Assembly (NCBI GenBank): GCA_030445875.1
Contig: JASUSX010000009.1
Span: 1-19,825, forward strand
Source: Clostridia bacterium
GTDB taxonomy: Bacteria > Bacillota > DSM-521 > Neomoorellales > Neomoorellaceae
DNA: 19,825 bases
Direction: 5' to 3'
Shown here: positions 1 to 7,359 of the stretch, in pieces
Numbering within the stretch: position 1 is the first letter of the stretch
How the letters are laid out: each line of letters starts with the position of its first letter
Notes under the pieces: model-generated
The model's input: only the letters and a program-made list of their open reading frames with translations
What the model was told of the DNA's origin: nothing
The model's database searches: none
Program-made: the position numbers and the translations under genes

Positions 1-26
1 AAAACCGCCCCTACTGGGGCGGTTTT
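1..26 (-). terminator. Rho-independent terminator of the left-edge gene
   Basis: A perfect 11-bp inverted repeat: AAAACCGCCCC at 1-11 pairs with GGGGCGGTTTT at 16-26, with a 4-nt loop. Read on the minus strand the stem is GC-rich and ends in a short T run. The TAG stop of the upstream gene (11-13) sits at the loop edge, so the stem's 5' arm encodes the last residues of that protein. The symmetric A/T ends mean it could also stop transcription arriving from the other side. Confidence 0.85.
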
Positions 27-703
27 ATGTTGATACGCCTGTTAAAATCGTAGAAGTCGACGGTCATGGTCAGCTTATCCTGGGGACGCTGGCGGTGAGC
101 AGCTTCCAGGGAAACCTGGCGGATGTAGTTGCTACCCCGTTCCACCAGGAACTGGTAGTTGAAGTCCTGCCAGTAGCTGTTGAGAAACTGGTTGTTGACC
201 CGGGGCTGGCAGGTCAGGAGATAGGGCCGGCCTGGCACCTTTTTCTGGCGGCCCAAAAATTTCAGGTTATCTACCTGGGTAATTTTTAAGATCGAGAGGG
301 GATTAATCTCAGCCATGTATTTTTCCTGTTCCAGGGGACTGTTGCCCGGGGTCACCATCCAGCGCTTGGAGGCCGGGTCGCGGAAATAGGTGGTATCCTT
401 GACCTGGTAGATCTCTACTGGCTGGCCGGTCATTTGACCCTTTAGATACAGGCTGCCATCACCGGCCTTCTCACCCTCCAGCTTGCTCAAGGCTATGCTA
501 TTACCACCAGCAGTCAGGTTGGCCTCGACATGGAAGCGGTAGCTGCTCGCCTGATTGGTGGTATCCAGGGCCTGGACAATGAGCTCCTGGGGGTCGACCT
601 TGATCTCCCGCAAATAATAGGAATAGGCCCATCCACCGCCGGCCAGAGCCACGATTAATACAAGCGGCAGGATGATTTGCCAGCGTAATAATTTCTGCAA
701 CAA
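11..703 (-). CDS. Membrane-anchored extracytoplasmic protein, function unknown
   Basis: I do not recognise a specific family. From the start chosen here the product is about 230 residues: a short basic N-terminus, one hydrophobic segment at about residues 9-28 (IILPLVLIVALAGGGWAY), then a polar domain with many beta-type stretches. This fits a single N-terminal membrane anchor with the rest outside the cell. There is no lipobox cysteine. The overall layout (YRFHVEANL, GSLYLKGQM, TTYFRDPASKRWMV) resembles the half-barrel lipoprotein carrier fold of the LolA/LppX type, but this is a weak impression. The frame stays open to a GTG at 787, but no ribosome site precedes that codon. A TTG at 701-703 has AGGAGG at 711-716 with a 7-nt spacer, so I moved the start there. 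It is separated from the methyltransfer operon by that operon's terminator, so functional linkage is not implied. Confidence 0.7.
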   Translation of the reverse strand: MLQKLLRWQIILPLVLIVALAGGGWAYSYYLREIKVDPQELIVQALDTTNQASSYRFHVEANLTAGGNSIALSKLEGEKAGDGSLYLKGQMTGQPVEIYQVKDTTYFRDPASKRWMVTPGNSPLEQEKYMAEINPLSILKITQVDNLKFLGRQKKVPGRPYLLTCQPRVNNQFLNSYWQDFNYQFLVERGSNYIRQVSLEAAHRQRPQDKLTMTVDFYDFNRRINIKPPQ

Positions 704-710
704 TAACCAC

Positions 711-716
711 CCTCCT
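711..716 (-). promoter_or_regulatory. Shine-Dalgarno site that sets a TTG start
   Basis: AGGAGG on the minus strand, 7 nt before the TTG at 701-703. It supports the shorter form of the membrane-anchored protein over the GTG at 787, which has no comparable site. Confidence 0.6.
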
Positions 717-742
717 CCCCTGCCGGGTTTAATCCGGGTACC

Positions 743-768
743 GGAAAAGATCCCCCTGCTTTGGGGAT
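743..768 (-). terminator. Weak hairpin with T run in the leader of the membrane protein
   Basis: ATCCCC (750-755) pairs with GGGGAT (763-768) around a 7-nt loop; on the minus strand this is followed by CTTTTCC. If translation starts at 703, the element lies in the untranslated leader and could attenuate transcription. The stem is only 6 bp, so it may be chance. Confidence 0.25.
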
Positions 769-872
769 ACCCTGTTTCAGCAGTCACACGTTCTATTTAA
801 TGGTATGGCAGGCGGCCGGGGATATACCAGGATATTTCTGGTAGGCTACCAGTTCTACCGACCTGGACAAAA

Positions 873-897
873 TAAAAGACCTGACTGAAAGTCAGGC
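873..897 (-). terminator. Rho-independent terminator ending the methyltransfer operon
   Basis: CCTGACT (880-886) pairs with AGTCAGG (890-896) around a 3-nt loop. On the minus strand the hairpin is followed by TCTTTTATTTTG. It lies 12 bp beyond the TAA of the URO-D gene, so it marks the end of the six-gene corrinoid operon. Confidence 0.8.
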
Positions 898-908
898 CCG
901 TAGGTGGC

Positions 909-1943
909 TTACTGGTAGCTCCCATATTGCTCGACAGCCCGGTACAGGGCTAGAACGTTCTCCAGGGGCAGGGAGGCGTTCAAAATACCGCAGGCTGTAG
1001 AGAAGATATAGCCCCCGCCGGGGGCTGCAACGTCCAGCAGGCTACGGACGGCGGCGGTTATAGTATCCGGGTTGCCGGTAACCAGGAGATCCAGGTCGAA
1101 GTTACCCATCAGGCATAACCTCTCCCCGTACTCCCTTTTAACGGCCCCTATATCCATGCCGGCGGCCGGCTCCAGGCCCTGGATGCCGTCCAGGGGCAGG
1201 GCGGCCAGGTCAGGCAGGACGGCCCGTAGGTTACCGTCAGAGTGGTAGAGGACCGGCAGGCCCATTTCTTTGATCCCTTCTACCAGACGCCGCAAATGAG
1301 GCAAAAAGTTCTCCCGCCAGAGGTCTGGCCGGATATAAGTCCCCCGGTCGTAGGCAATATCATCGCCGATAATAATACCATGGGCCCCCGCCTGGCAACA
1401 AAGACGGGCCAGTTCCAGGTTGAAATCGACGATAGCCCTAGCCAGGTCCGTAATAACCCCCATCCGGCCGGCGACGGCCAGGAGAAAATCGGTAAAATCA
1501 AAGAGCTTGCCTGTCCCCTGGAAGGGACCATCGACAAAGGCCAGGATAAAGAAGTCCGTTTCCTCCCGCCAACGCCGGATCGCCTGCAGGTCGAAGGAGG
1601 CGGGGTCCGGCAGGATATACTCTGCGGCAGCCCCAATATCCGGAATAGCCGGAGCCAAGGGCGCCCTCAGTCTCCCGCCGTTATGGTAACGACAACCCCA
1701 GGCATCCCGGTAGCTGCCGGACCCCAGTTCCTCCACCGGCGCCGCCGGGGTAACGGCCAGCAGATCCATGCCCAGGAGTTCCCGGGCTGCAACCTCCAGG
1801 TAGAAGTCGGAAGTAGAAGCGTCCGTTCCCTCCAGGCCCAGCAGGGTAGCCACCAGGCCCGGTTCCAGTTCGAATTCCCCCCGGGGCACCCGGTCAGGCC
1901 GGCCGCCAGCCAGGGCCGCCTGCACCCTTTCAATATGAGTCAT
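909..1943 (-). CDS. URO-D family methyltransferase, candidate MT I of the corrinoid system
   Basis: A 344-residue protein of the uroporphyrinogen decarboxylase fold family, which includes corrinoid-dependent methyltransferases (MtaA/MtbA types and aromatic O-demethylase components). The N-terminus (MTHIERVQAALAGGRPDRVP) is a typical family start. A barrel strand ends in LYHSDGN (H234, D236), E258 lies in GLEPAAGMD, and C318 in STACGI. In the zinc-dependent members the H-x-C motif is usual; here the cysteine is D236, while the distal cysteine remains. Being last in an operon with a corrinoid protein, an MT II and a corrinoid activator, it most likely moves a methyl group from a substrate to the corrinoid protein. 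The substrate cannot be read from the sequence; methoxylated compounds are the leading guess. The frame extends to a GTG at 1982 that overlaps the previous stop but lacks a ribosome site; the ATG at 1941-1943 follows GGTGGG and fits the family start. Confidence 0.85.
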   Translation of the reverse strand: MTHIERVQAALAGGRPDRVPRGEFELEPGLVATLLGLEGTDASTSDFYLEVAARELLGMDLLAVTPAAPVEELGSGSYRDAWGCRYHNGGRLRAPLAPAIPDIGAAAEYILPDPASFDLQAIRRWREETDFFILAFVDGPFQGTGKLFDFTDFLLAVAGRMGVITDLARAIVDFNLELARLCCQAGAHGIIIGDDIAYDRGTYIRPDLWRENFLPHLRRLVEGIKEMGLPVLYHSDGNLRAVLPDLAALPLDGIQGLEPAAGMDIGAVKREYGERLCLMGNFDLDLLVTGNPDTITAAVRSLLDVAAPGGGYIFSTACGILNASLPLENVLALYRAVEQYGSYQ

Positions 1944-1978
1944 GTTCCCCACCCACCTCTCACTTCTCACCTCCCATT

Positions 1979-3817
1979 TCACGGTAGCAGAAGCGAATTT
2001 ACATATACCTCTTGGAAGGTGGGTTGGGTCATAAGCTCGATATAGCCCACCTGGCGGGCTATATCCTCTCCCCGTTGCCGCTCGGCCATGGACAGAAGGG
2101 CCAGGCGCGCCCCGGTGCCAGCGGCATTGCCCACCTGGTGAAAGGCGTCCAGGAGCAGGTTGGGGAACATACCAATGGTAATGGCGCTTTCCAGTTGCAG
2201 GTGGGTGCCGAAGGCCCCGGCCACCACGATTTCCTCTAGATCCTCCACCTTAAGCCCGGCTGCCTCCAGCAGGAGGAGGGTGCCGCTGGCAATGGCCGCC
2301 TTGGCCAGCTGGATCTCGCTGATGTCCTTCTGGGTAACCACCAGGTCGCCGTCAATCCCTGTTTGTTCTGCCGGCACCAGCAGGAATTCCGGTGGACCGC
2401 CCCCGGCCGGCCGCCGCACCCGGGGGTGACTTACATCCAGGCGGCCGCTGGCGTTGAGGATACCGGCCCGGTACAGCTCGGCCACGGCGTCCAGGATACC
2501 GGAGCCGCAGATACCTAAAGGTGGCGCATTGCCGATGCTCTCCCAGAAAACCTCCCGGCCGCCGTCGCTCAAACGGACGGAACTAATGGCCCCGGTAATG
2601 GCCCGCATACCCTGGGCAATGTGGGCCCCCTCAAAGGCCGGGCCAGAGGCGCAGGAGCAGGAAAGCATCCGGCCCTTGTAACTCAAGACGATCTCAGTGT
2701 TGGTGCCAATATCCAGGCCCAGGGTTACTTTACGGGCCGCATCAATCCGGCTCCCCAGGATGAAGGCTACATGGTCACCGCCAACAAAGCCGGCGATTAC
2801 CGGTTGGAGGTAGACGCAGGCCCCGGGGCTAAGGTCTAACCCCAGGTGCCGGGCCTTCACCTCCACCGGCGTGGTCACAGCGGGCACATAGGGGGCGCGG
2901 GCCAGCTGGGCCACCGGCAGGTGTAACAACAGGTGGTGCATGGCTGTATTCCCTACAATGACAGTTTCTTCAATGTCCGTCGTTGCCACACCGGCCTTTT
3001 CCGCCAGGGCGGCCGCCAGGTGGTTCAGGCCTTCGATCTCTACTGCCTGGATGCGCCGGTAGGCCTCCTCCCCCTCCAGGGCATAGCCCAGGCGCGCCAT
3101 GACGTCTTCACCATAGGCTATCTGCGGGTTCATAATGCCATCCGCTGCCAGGGTAGCCCCCGTCTCCAGGTTAATAAGAAAGCCGGCCACCTTGGTGGTG
3201 CCCAGGTCGACGGCCAGGCCCACCGGCGGTGGCGCCGGCCGGCCAGTATAAATGTTAATCACTTCCGTCCCGCGCACTGTCACCGTAGCGCTGCCGACGG
3301 CCGCCTGGGGTTCCGTCTCCCGGGCCAGGTTAAAATCCACCACCGGTCGCGCCAGGCCATAGGTGGCCTCTAGCCCACCGGCCACCTGCTGCCAGAGGGG
3401 GGCGGGATTATCGATAGTCGTCTTACTTAACGGCAGGTTATACCTTTTCACCGGGGGCTCGGGGACAACCTCCACCTCCAGCCCCTCGACCTGAAGTTTC
3501 TGAACCCCGAGCATGGATTCCGGGGGGATCTCCACCTTAACGGGGCCAGTAACTGTGGCCTGGCAGGCCAGGCGGTAGCCCTGCTCCAGCTGGGCCGGCG
3601 TCAGGAAACGCCTCTCCGCCGGCGTTATCTCCCCGGCCTGCCCGGAGGCTACCCGCACCCGGCAGCGGCCGCACAGGCCCCGGCCGCCGCAGGGAGCAGT
3701 CAAACCCCCGGACCCCAGGGCCAGCCCCAGTTGCTGGGCCGCGGCGAGAATCGTCTGGCCGATTGTAATGTTCAGGCGCCGGCCTACGGGTTGGAAATCA
3801 ACCTGTACTTCCTTCAA
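1979..3817 (-). CDS. RACo-like corrinoid activation protein (2Fe-2S ferredoxin plus ASKHA ATPase)
   Basis: About 612 residues. The N-terminal ferredoxin domain holds a plant-type [2Fe-2S] set, C-x5-C-x2-C and a distal cysteine (C43, C49, C52, C85 from the TTG start). After a linker comes an actin-like ATPase domain with a DLGTTK phosphate motif near residue 205, a second LDIGTNTEI motif near 370, GICGSGILD near 440 and GAFGTHL near 537. This architecture is that of RACo/RamA-type activators, which use ATP to drive reduction of accidentally oxidised Co(II) corrinoid to Co(I). Its place between the regulator and the URO-D methyltransferase fits a housekeeping role for the corrinoid protein at the head of the operon, and perhaps for the corrinoid domain of the sensor kinase. 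The longest frame begins at a GTG (3826) directly against AGGGGG; the TTG at 3815-3817 has a 7-nt spacer and is preferred. It overlaps the preceding gene by 20 bp, so translation is probably coupled. Confidence 0.9.
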   Translation of the reverse strand: MKEVQVDFQPVGRRLNITIGQTILAAAQQLGLALGSGGLTAPCGGRGLCGRCRVRVASGQAGEITPAERRFLTPAQLEQGYRLACQATVTGPVKVEIPPESMLGVQKLQVEGLEVEVVPEPPVKRYNLPLSKTTIDNPAPLWQQVAGGLEATYGLARPVVDFNLARETEPQAAVGSATVTVRGTEVINIYTGRPAPPPVGLAVDLGTTKVAGFLINLETGATLAADGIMNPQIAYGEDVMARLGYALEGEEAYRRIQAVEIEGLNHLAAALAEKAGVATTDIEETVIVGNTAMHHLLLHLPVAQLARAPYVPAVTTPVEVKARHLGLDLSPGACVYLQPVIAGFVGGDHVAFILGSRIDAARKVTLGLDIGTNTEIVLSYKGRMLSCSCASGPAFEGAHIAQGMRAITGAISSVRLSDGGREVFWESIGNAPPLGICGSGILDAVAELYRAGILNASGRLDVSHPRVRRPAGGGPPEFLLVPAEQTGIDGDLVVTQKDISEIQLAKAAIASGTLLLLEAAGLKVEDLEEIVVAGAFGTHLQLESAITIGMFPNLLLDAFHQVGNAAGTGARLALLSMAERQRGEDIARQVGYIELMTQPTFQEVYVNSLLLP

Positions 3818-5438
3818 ACTGGCCACCCCCTAATTTACGGAACACGCTGGGCGTGTATCCTTCCTGTTTTTTAAAGACCTGGCCAAAATAGCGGGCATCG
3901 TGATAACCAACCCTGGCAGCTATTTCCGCTACCGGCAGGTTGGTGTTTAAGAGCAATTCCCTGGCGGCCTTAAGGCGCACCCTGGTCAGGTAATCGATAA
4001 AATTCTGCCCTTTGGTCTGCTTAAAGAGGCGGCTGAAATAGCAAGGGCTTAAATAAACCTGCTGGGCAACCTCTTCCAGGGTGAGGTCCTGGTGGAAATT
4101 GGCTTCGATGAACCTGCTGGCCCGTTCCATAAGGGCGGAGTTGCGTTGCTCCCGGCTGGCCACCACCTGGTCTACCAGTTCCCCCAGGCGCTCCAGGATG
4201 CGGCCTCGCATAGCAGCCAGGTTGTCAAGCTCTAAAAACTCGCTACTCCCGGCCAGGGTAAGACTGGAGACCGCCTCCGGGTCGGCCCCGCCTTCCAGGG
4301 CGGCGTTGGCCGCCAGGGCTACCAGTTCCAGGAGTTTCATCTTGACCAGGGTCGGGCGCTTCTCCTGTTCCAAGAGAAGTTGCATCAAAATATTTCCCGC
4401 CTGCCGCCGGGCCGCCTCCCGGTCCCCTATGCGGATAGCCTGGGCGAGTCCCTGTTCCTCATAAGCAGGCAGGGGCCGGGTAGCCCCGGGCCTGGTAGTA
4501 ACGTCGTCGGCATGGATCACCTGGTCGCCGCCGTAAAGCAGGCGGAACTCGGCGGCAGCCGCTGCTTCGGCATAGGAACGAGCCAGTCCCGTCACCCCTT
4601 CGGCCAGGCGGCCGATACCCACCGTCACCGTCATCCCCGTATCCTGGCGCACCCGGTGGCAGATGGCTTCCCCCAGGTGGATAGCCTCCCGGCGGCTTTC
4701 CTGGCCCGGGGACAGGTGTTGCAAGGGTAATAGGATGGCAAACTCATCCCTGGTAATGGGGGCTACCAGGGCGCCGGGCCAGCCAGCCGTTGCTGCCTCG
4801 ATACTCTCCTTGACCTGTTGTTTGCACATCTGCCGCTCTATTTCCCCGCCTTCCCGGGCCAGGGCGGCAAAATTATCGATATCCACCAGCAAGGCCAGTT
4901 GCGGCAGGGGATTAATCCCCAGGAAACTGGCCCGGCTAAGGGCGTCGGCCTCGGTTATGTTACCGCTTATCAGGTCGATAATAAAGCCCAGGCGCAGGAG
5001 GGGCCGCAGCTCAGCCAGGGTCTTTTTCAGCCGGGCCGTCTCCTGCTGGCGCCGATGGGAAGCGTCGATCTCCCCGGCCAGCTCATCCAGGAGGGCGAGC
5101 ATCTCTTCCCCGTCCACCGGCTTCAACAGGTATTTGGAGGCCCCCAGGGAAACAGCCTCGCGGGCGTAATCAAACTCACCATAGGCAGTGACGAAAATTA
5201 ACCTGGCCTCCGGTAAAAGGTTGCGGATCTCCCGGCCGGCAGCCAGGCCATCCATGACGGGCATCTTGATATCCAGGAAGATAATATCCGGCCGCAAGGC
5301 AGTTGCCTGGCTTACGGCCTCCAGGCCGTTGCTCGCTTCCCCGGCTACCTGGTACTGGGGCCGTTCCCTGGTAAGGAGAAAACGCATGGCCTGGCGCTCC
5401 AGGGGTTCATCATCAACCAGCAGGATCTTAAGCTCCAT
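3798..5438 (-). CDS. YesN-type response regulator (REC, central GGDEF-like domain, AraC HTH)
   Basis: About 546 residues from the ATG at 5438. Residues 3-120 are a receiver domain: acidic pair D9/D10, phospho-acceptor D56 (IIFLDIKMP), T84 and K106 (LLKP). The middle (about 150-310) resembles the degenerate GGDEF-like module found in YesN-type regulators; it lacks a cyclase signature. The C-terminal 100 residues (about 440-540) are an AraC/XylS double helix-turn-helix ending GYTPSVFRK. This regulator is the expected partner of the LytS/YesM-like kinase encoded just upstream (32-bp gap). It probably controls this operon, and the direct repeats at 8946-9035 are candidate targets. The start is uncertain: the only strong ribosome site (GGGAGGAGG, 5457-5465) is 18 nt from this ATG and 12 nt from a TTG at 5444, so two extra residues are possible. 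Confidence 0.9.
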   Translation of the reverse strand: MELKILLVDDEPLERQAMRFLLTRERPQYQVAGEASNGLEAVSQATALRPDIIFLDIKMPVMDGLAAGREIRNLLPEARLIFVTAYGEFDYAREAVSLGASKYLLKPVDGEEMLALLDELAGEIDASHRRQQETARLKKTLAELRPLLRLGFIIDLISGNITEADALSRASFLGINPLPQLALLVDIDNFAALAREGGEIERQMCKQQVKESIEAATAGWPGALVAPITRDEFAILLPLQHLSPGQESRREAIHLGEAICHRVRQDTGMTVTVGIGRLAEGVTGLARSYAEAAAAAEFRLLYGGDQVIHADDVTTRPGATRPLPAYEEQGLAQAIRIGDREAARRQAGNILMQLLLEQEKRPTLVKMKLLELVALAANAALEGGADPEAVSSLTLAGSSEFLELDNLAAMRGRILERLGELVDQVVASREQRNSALMERASRFIEANFHQDLTLEEVAQQVYLSPCYFSRLFKQTKGQNFIDYLTRVRLKAARELLLNTNLPVAEIAARVGYHDARYFGQVFKKQEGYTPSVFRKLGGGQFEGSTG

Positions 5439-5470
5439 AGACAAAACCGGGCCTGGCCTCCTCCCATTTC

Positions 5471-7288
5471 TTAAATAGTATAAGGAAAGCTGAGCTGAAT
5501 GCAAGTACCCTTGCCTGGTGTACTGCTGACATCCAGGGCGCAGTTGCCGCCGAAGTGGTGTTGCAGGCGACGAAAGACATTGACGATGCCCAGGCCGCTG
5601 ACCTGGCCCTTGCCGCTGCCCCGCACCTGGAGGTCAAAGATGGCCTTCTGGACCTCAGGGGGGATGCCGACCCCATCATCCTTGATCTCGATATGGACCT
5701 GCTCACCCACCCGGCGGCCGGTGACGGTGATTTCCCCGCCCTTTTCCCTGGGTTCCAGGCCGTGGATAACGGCGTTCTCCACCAGGGGCTGGAGGATCAT
5801 GCAGGGCACCCGCGCCTCCAGGATCCCTTCCTCGACTGACACCTGGCCTTGCACCCGGTCCGGGAAACGCGTCTGCTGGATAAAGAGATAATCCCGCACG
5901 GCCGCTATCTCTTCGGCCAGGGTAACCGTTTCCTTGACCTGGTAGAGGCTATAGCGCATCAGGCGGGCCAGGGAACGAACCATTTTTTCGGTGGTTGCCG
6001 CCCCCTCGAAAAGGGCCAGGCGGGCAATGGTATTCAAGGCGTTAAACAGAAAGTGAGGGTTCACCTGGGACTGCAGGGCCTTAAGTTCAGCATCCTTCAG
6101 GGCCTGCTCCAGCTGGTGCTGCCTTTTCAAGAAATGGATAAAGCTGGTGCGCTGTTCCTCCAGCTCTTTGTTGGCTAGCAGGACGGCATTGAGTTGCATG
6201 ATCTGCCCGGCTACAAAGGAAAGCAGGGCGCAAAGGGCTTCTAAGTCCTTGAGGTTCAATACCGGTACGGCGGCCTTTAATTGGTCCGGGGCCGGGTCGC
6301 CAGCCAGGAGGCAATGGCCGCAGAGGACAGTTCCTACCGTGCCGTCTTCGTTAGCCAGGGGGTAAGAGATCTCCACCAGGCCGGCGTGGCAGCGGTAGAT
6401 AAAGGCCTCTTTGAAATTACCGGCCAAGGTAGTAACATCTATGGCCCGCGTGGGGCTACCCTGGAGAAGATGGCAATGGCGGGAACACTCCAGGAAGCCC
6501 ACCGGGGGTGTCAGGGGGCTGCCGGTAGCATCCACCATGATCAGGTGCAAGCCCGTCAGGCGGTTAAAGGCCTGCTGCAGGTCTTCCAGGGAACCTTTGC
6601 CAAAGAACAGGTCCAGGGTTGCCGGGGCCAGAACGGCCTGGTGTTTGCCAGAGGCCCCAATCAGGTCTTTGATCAGCTGGACGGCCGCGGTGGCGTCGGG
6701 GGCGTAACCATCAGCCCCCATCCTGGCGGCAATCGTGGCGTTCAGGGGCGTACCCCCCACCACTACCTTGACCTTGCGCCGCCAGCCCGCCTCTTTCAGA
6801 GCCTCAATGGTTTCGCCCATGGCGCCCCGGGTAGACGAAAGCAGGGCCGACAAGCACAGGACATCGGGGTGGTGTTTGATTACTGCTTCGACAAAGGTGC
6901 TGGGGGCGACGTTAACCCCCAGGTCAAGGACCTCGAAGCCCGAGGCCTCAAGCATTATCCCCAGGAGGTTTTTGCCAATATCGTGGATGTCCCCCTGGAC
7001 GGTGCCGATGACCACCCGGCCCACTGGCTGCACCTGGCCCGTCAGCATAAAGGGCTTTAGTTCCTTGAGGCCGGTATGCATCGCCCGGGCGGTAATAATC
7101 AGGTCGGTCACGTAGATCTCGTTACGTTCAAACCTTTCCCCTACCACATCCATGGCTGCCACAAAGCCGTCGGCGATTATGCGGCCCGGGTCCACCCCGG
7201 CAGCCAGGGCCTTCTTTACTTCTTCCCGTACCTGGACGGCATTGCCGTTAATCACGGCCTGGACTAAACCCTCCAGGGAAACGGCCAT
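5471..7288 (-). CDS. Hybrid sensor histidine kinase with N-terminal corrinoid-binding and PocR domains
   Basis: 605 residues with three parts. Residues 1-212 are a full methyltransferase corrinoid module: a helical cap, then the B12-binding motif GDIHDIG with cobalt-ligand H102, SALLSST at 147-153, GGTP at 178-181 and GADGYAPDA. It is visibly related to the free corrinoid protein at 8170-8799. Residues about 225-370 are a PocR-type ligand domain with cysteines at 268, 272, 300, 323 and 326. A coiled linker leads to a LytS/YesM-type kinase: phospho-acceptor H412 in NPHFLFNALN, N box around N505 (QPLVENAVIHG), DDGVGIPP (537-544) and GLGIVNVFRRL. No membrane segment is seen, so it should be cytosolic. 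I infer that it senses corrinoid state, methylation or a methyl donor, and phosphorylates the regulator encoded next. The frame opens further upstream, but the ATG at 7288 has AGGAGGG (7295-7301) at a 6-nt spacer. A terminator hairpin lies immediately before that site. Confidence 0.93.
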   Translation of the reverse strand: MAVSLEGLVQAVINGNAVQVREEVKKALAAGVDPGRIIADGFVAAMDVVGERFERNEIYVTDLIITARAMHTGLKELKPFMLTGQVQPVGRVVIGTVQGDIHDIGKNLLGIMLEASGFEVLDLGVNVAPSTFVEAVIKHHPDVLCLSALLSSTRGAMGETIEALKEAGWRRKVKVVVGGTPLNATIAARMGADGYAPDATAAVQLIKDLIGASGKHQAVLAPATLDLFFGKGSLEDLQQAFNRLTGLHLIMVDATGSPLTPPVGFLECSRHCHLLQGSPTRAIDVTTLAGNFKEAFIYRCHAGLVEISYPLANEDGTVGTVLCGHCLLAGDPAPDQLKAAVPVLNLKDLEALCALLSFVAGQIMQLNAVLLANKELEEQRTSFIHFLKRQHQLEQALKDAELKALQSQVNPHFLFNALNTIARLALFEGAATTEKMVRSLARLMRYSLYQVKETVTLAEEIAAVRDYLFIQQTRFPDRVQGQVSVEEGILEARVPCMILQPLVENAVIHGLEPREKGGEITVTGRRVGEQVHIEIKDDGVGIPPEVQKAIFDLQVRGSGKGQVSGLGIVNVFRRLQHHFGGNCALDVSSTPGKGTCIQLSFPYTI

Positions 7289-7300
7289 TGCTAGCCCTCC

Positions 7301-7341
7301 TAACAAAAAGGGCCGCAGCAAGGGAACCCCTTCCTGCGGCC
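7301..7341 (-). terminator. Internal terminator between catalytic and sensor genes
   Basis: GGCCGCAG (7311-7318) pairs with CTGCGGCC (7334-7341). Inside it, AAGGG (7320-7324) pairs with CCCTT (7328-7332) around a 3-nt loop, with one C-C mismatch between the two stems. On the minus strand the hairpin is followed at once by CTTTTTG, the classic intrinsic terminator shape. It lies 18 bp past the TAG of the MT II gene, and the kinase's ribosome site starts right after the T run. It should lower expression of kinase, regulator, activator and URO-D gene relative to the corrinoid protein and MT II. Confidence 0.85.
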
Positions 7342-7359
7342 GGAAGTAATCGCTGAATT

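Noticed and set aside
1242..2045. 267-codon plus-strand reading frame
   Set aside because: It lies opposite the URO-D gene and the end of the activator gene, which have clear family motifs. Its translation has no recognisable motif.
6281..7060. 259-codon plus-strand reading frame
   Set aside because: Antisense to the corrinoid and PocR parts of the kinase; long antisense frames are expected in GC-rich coding sequence.
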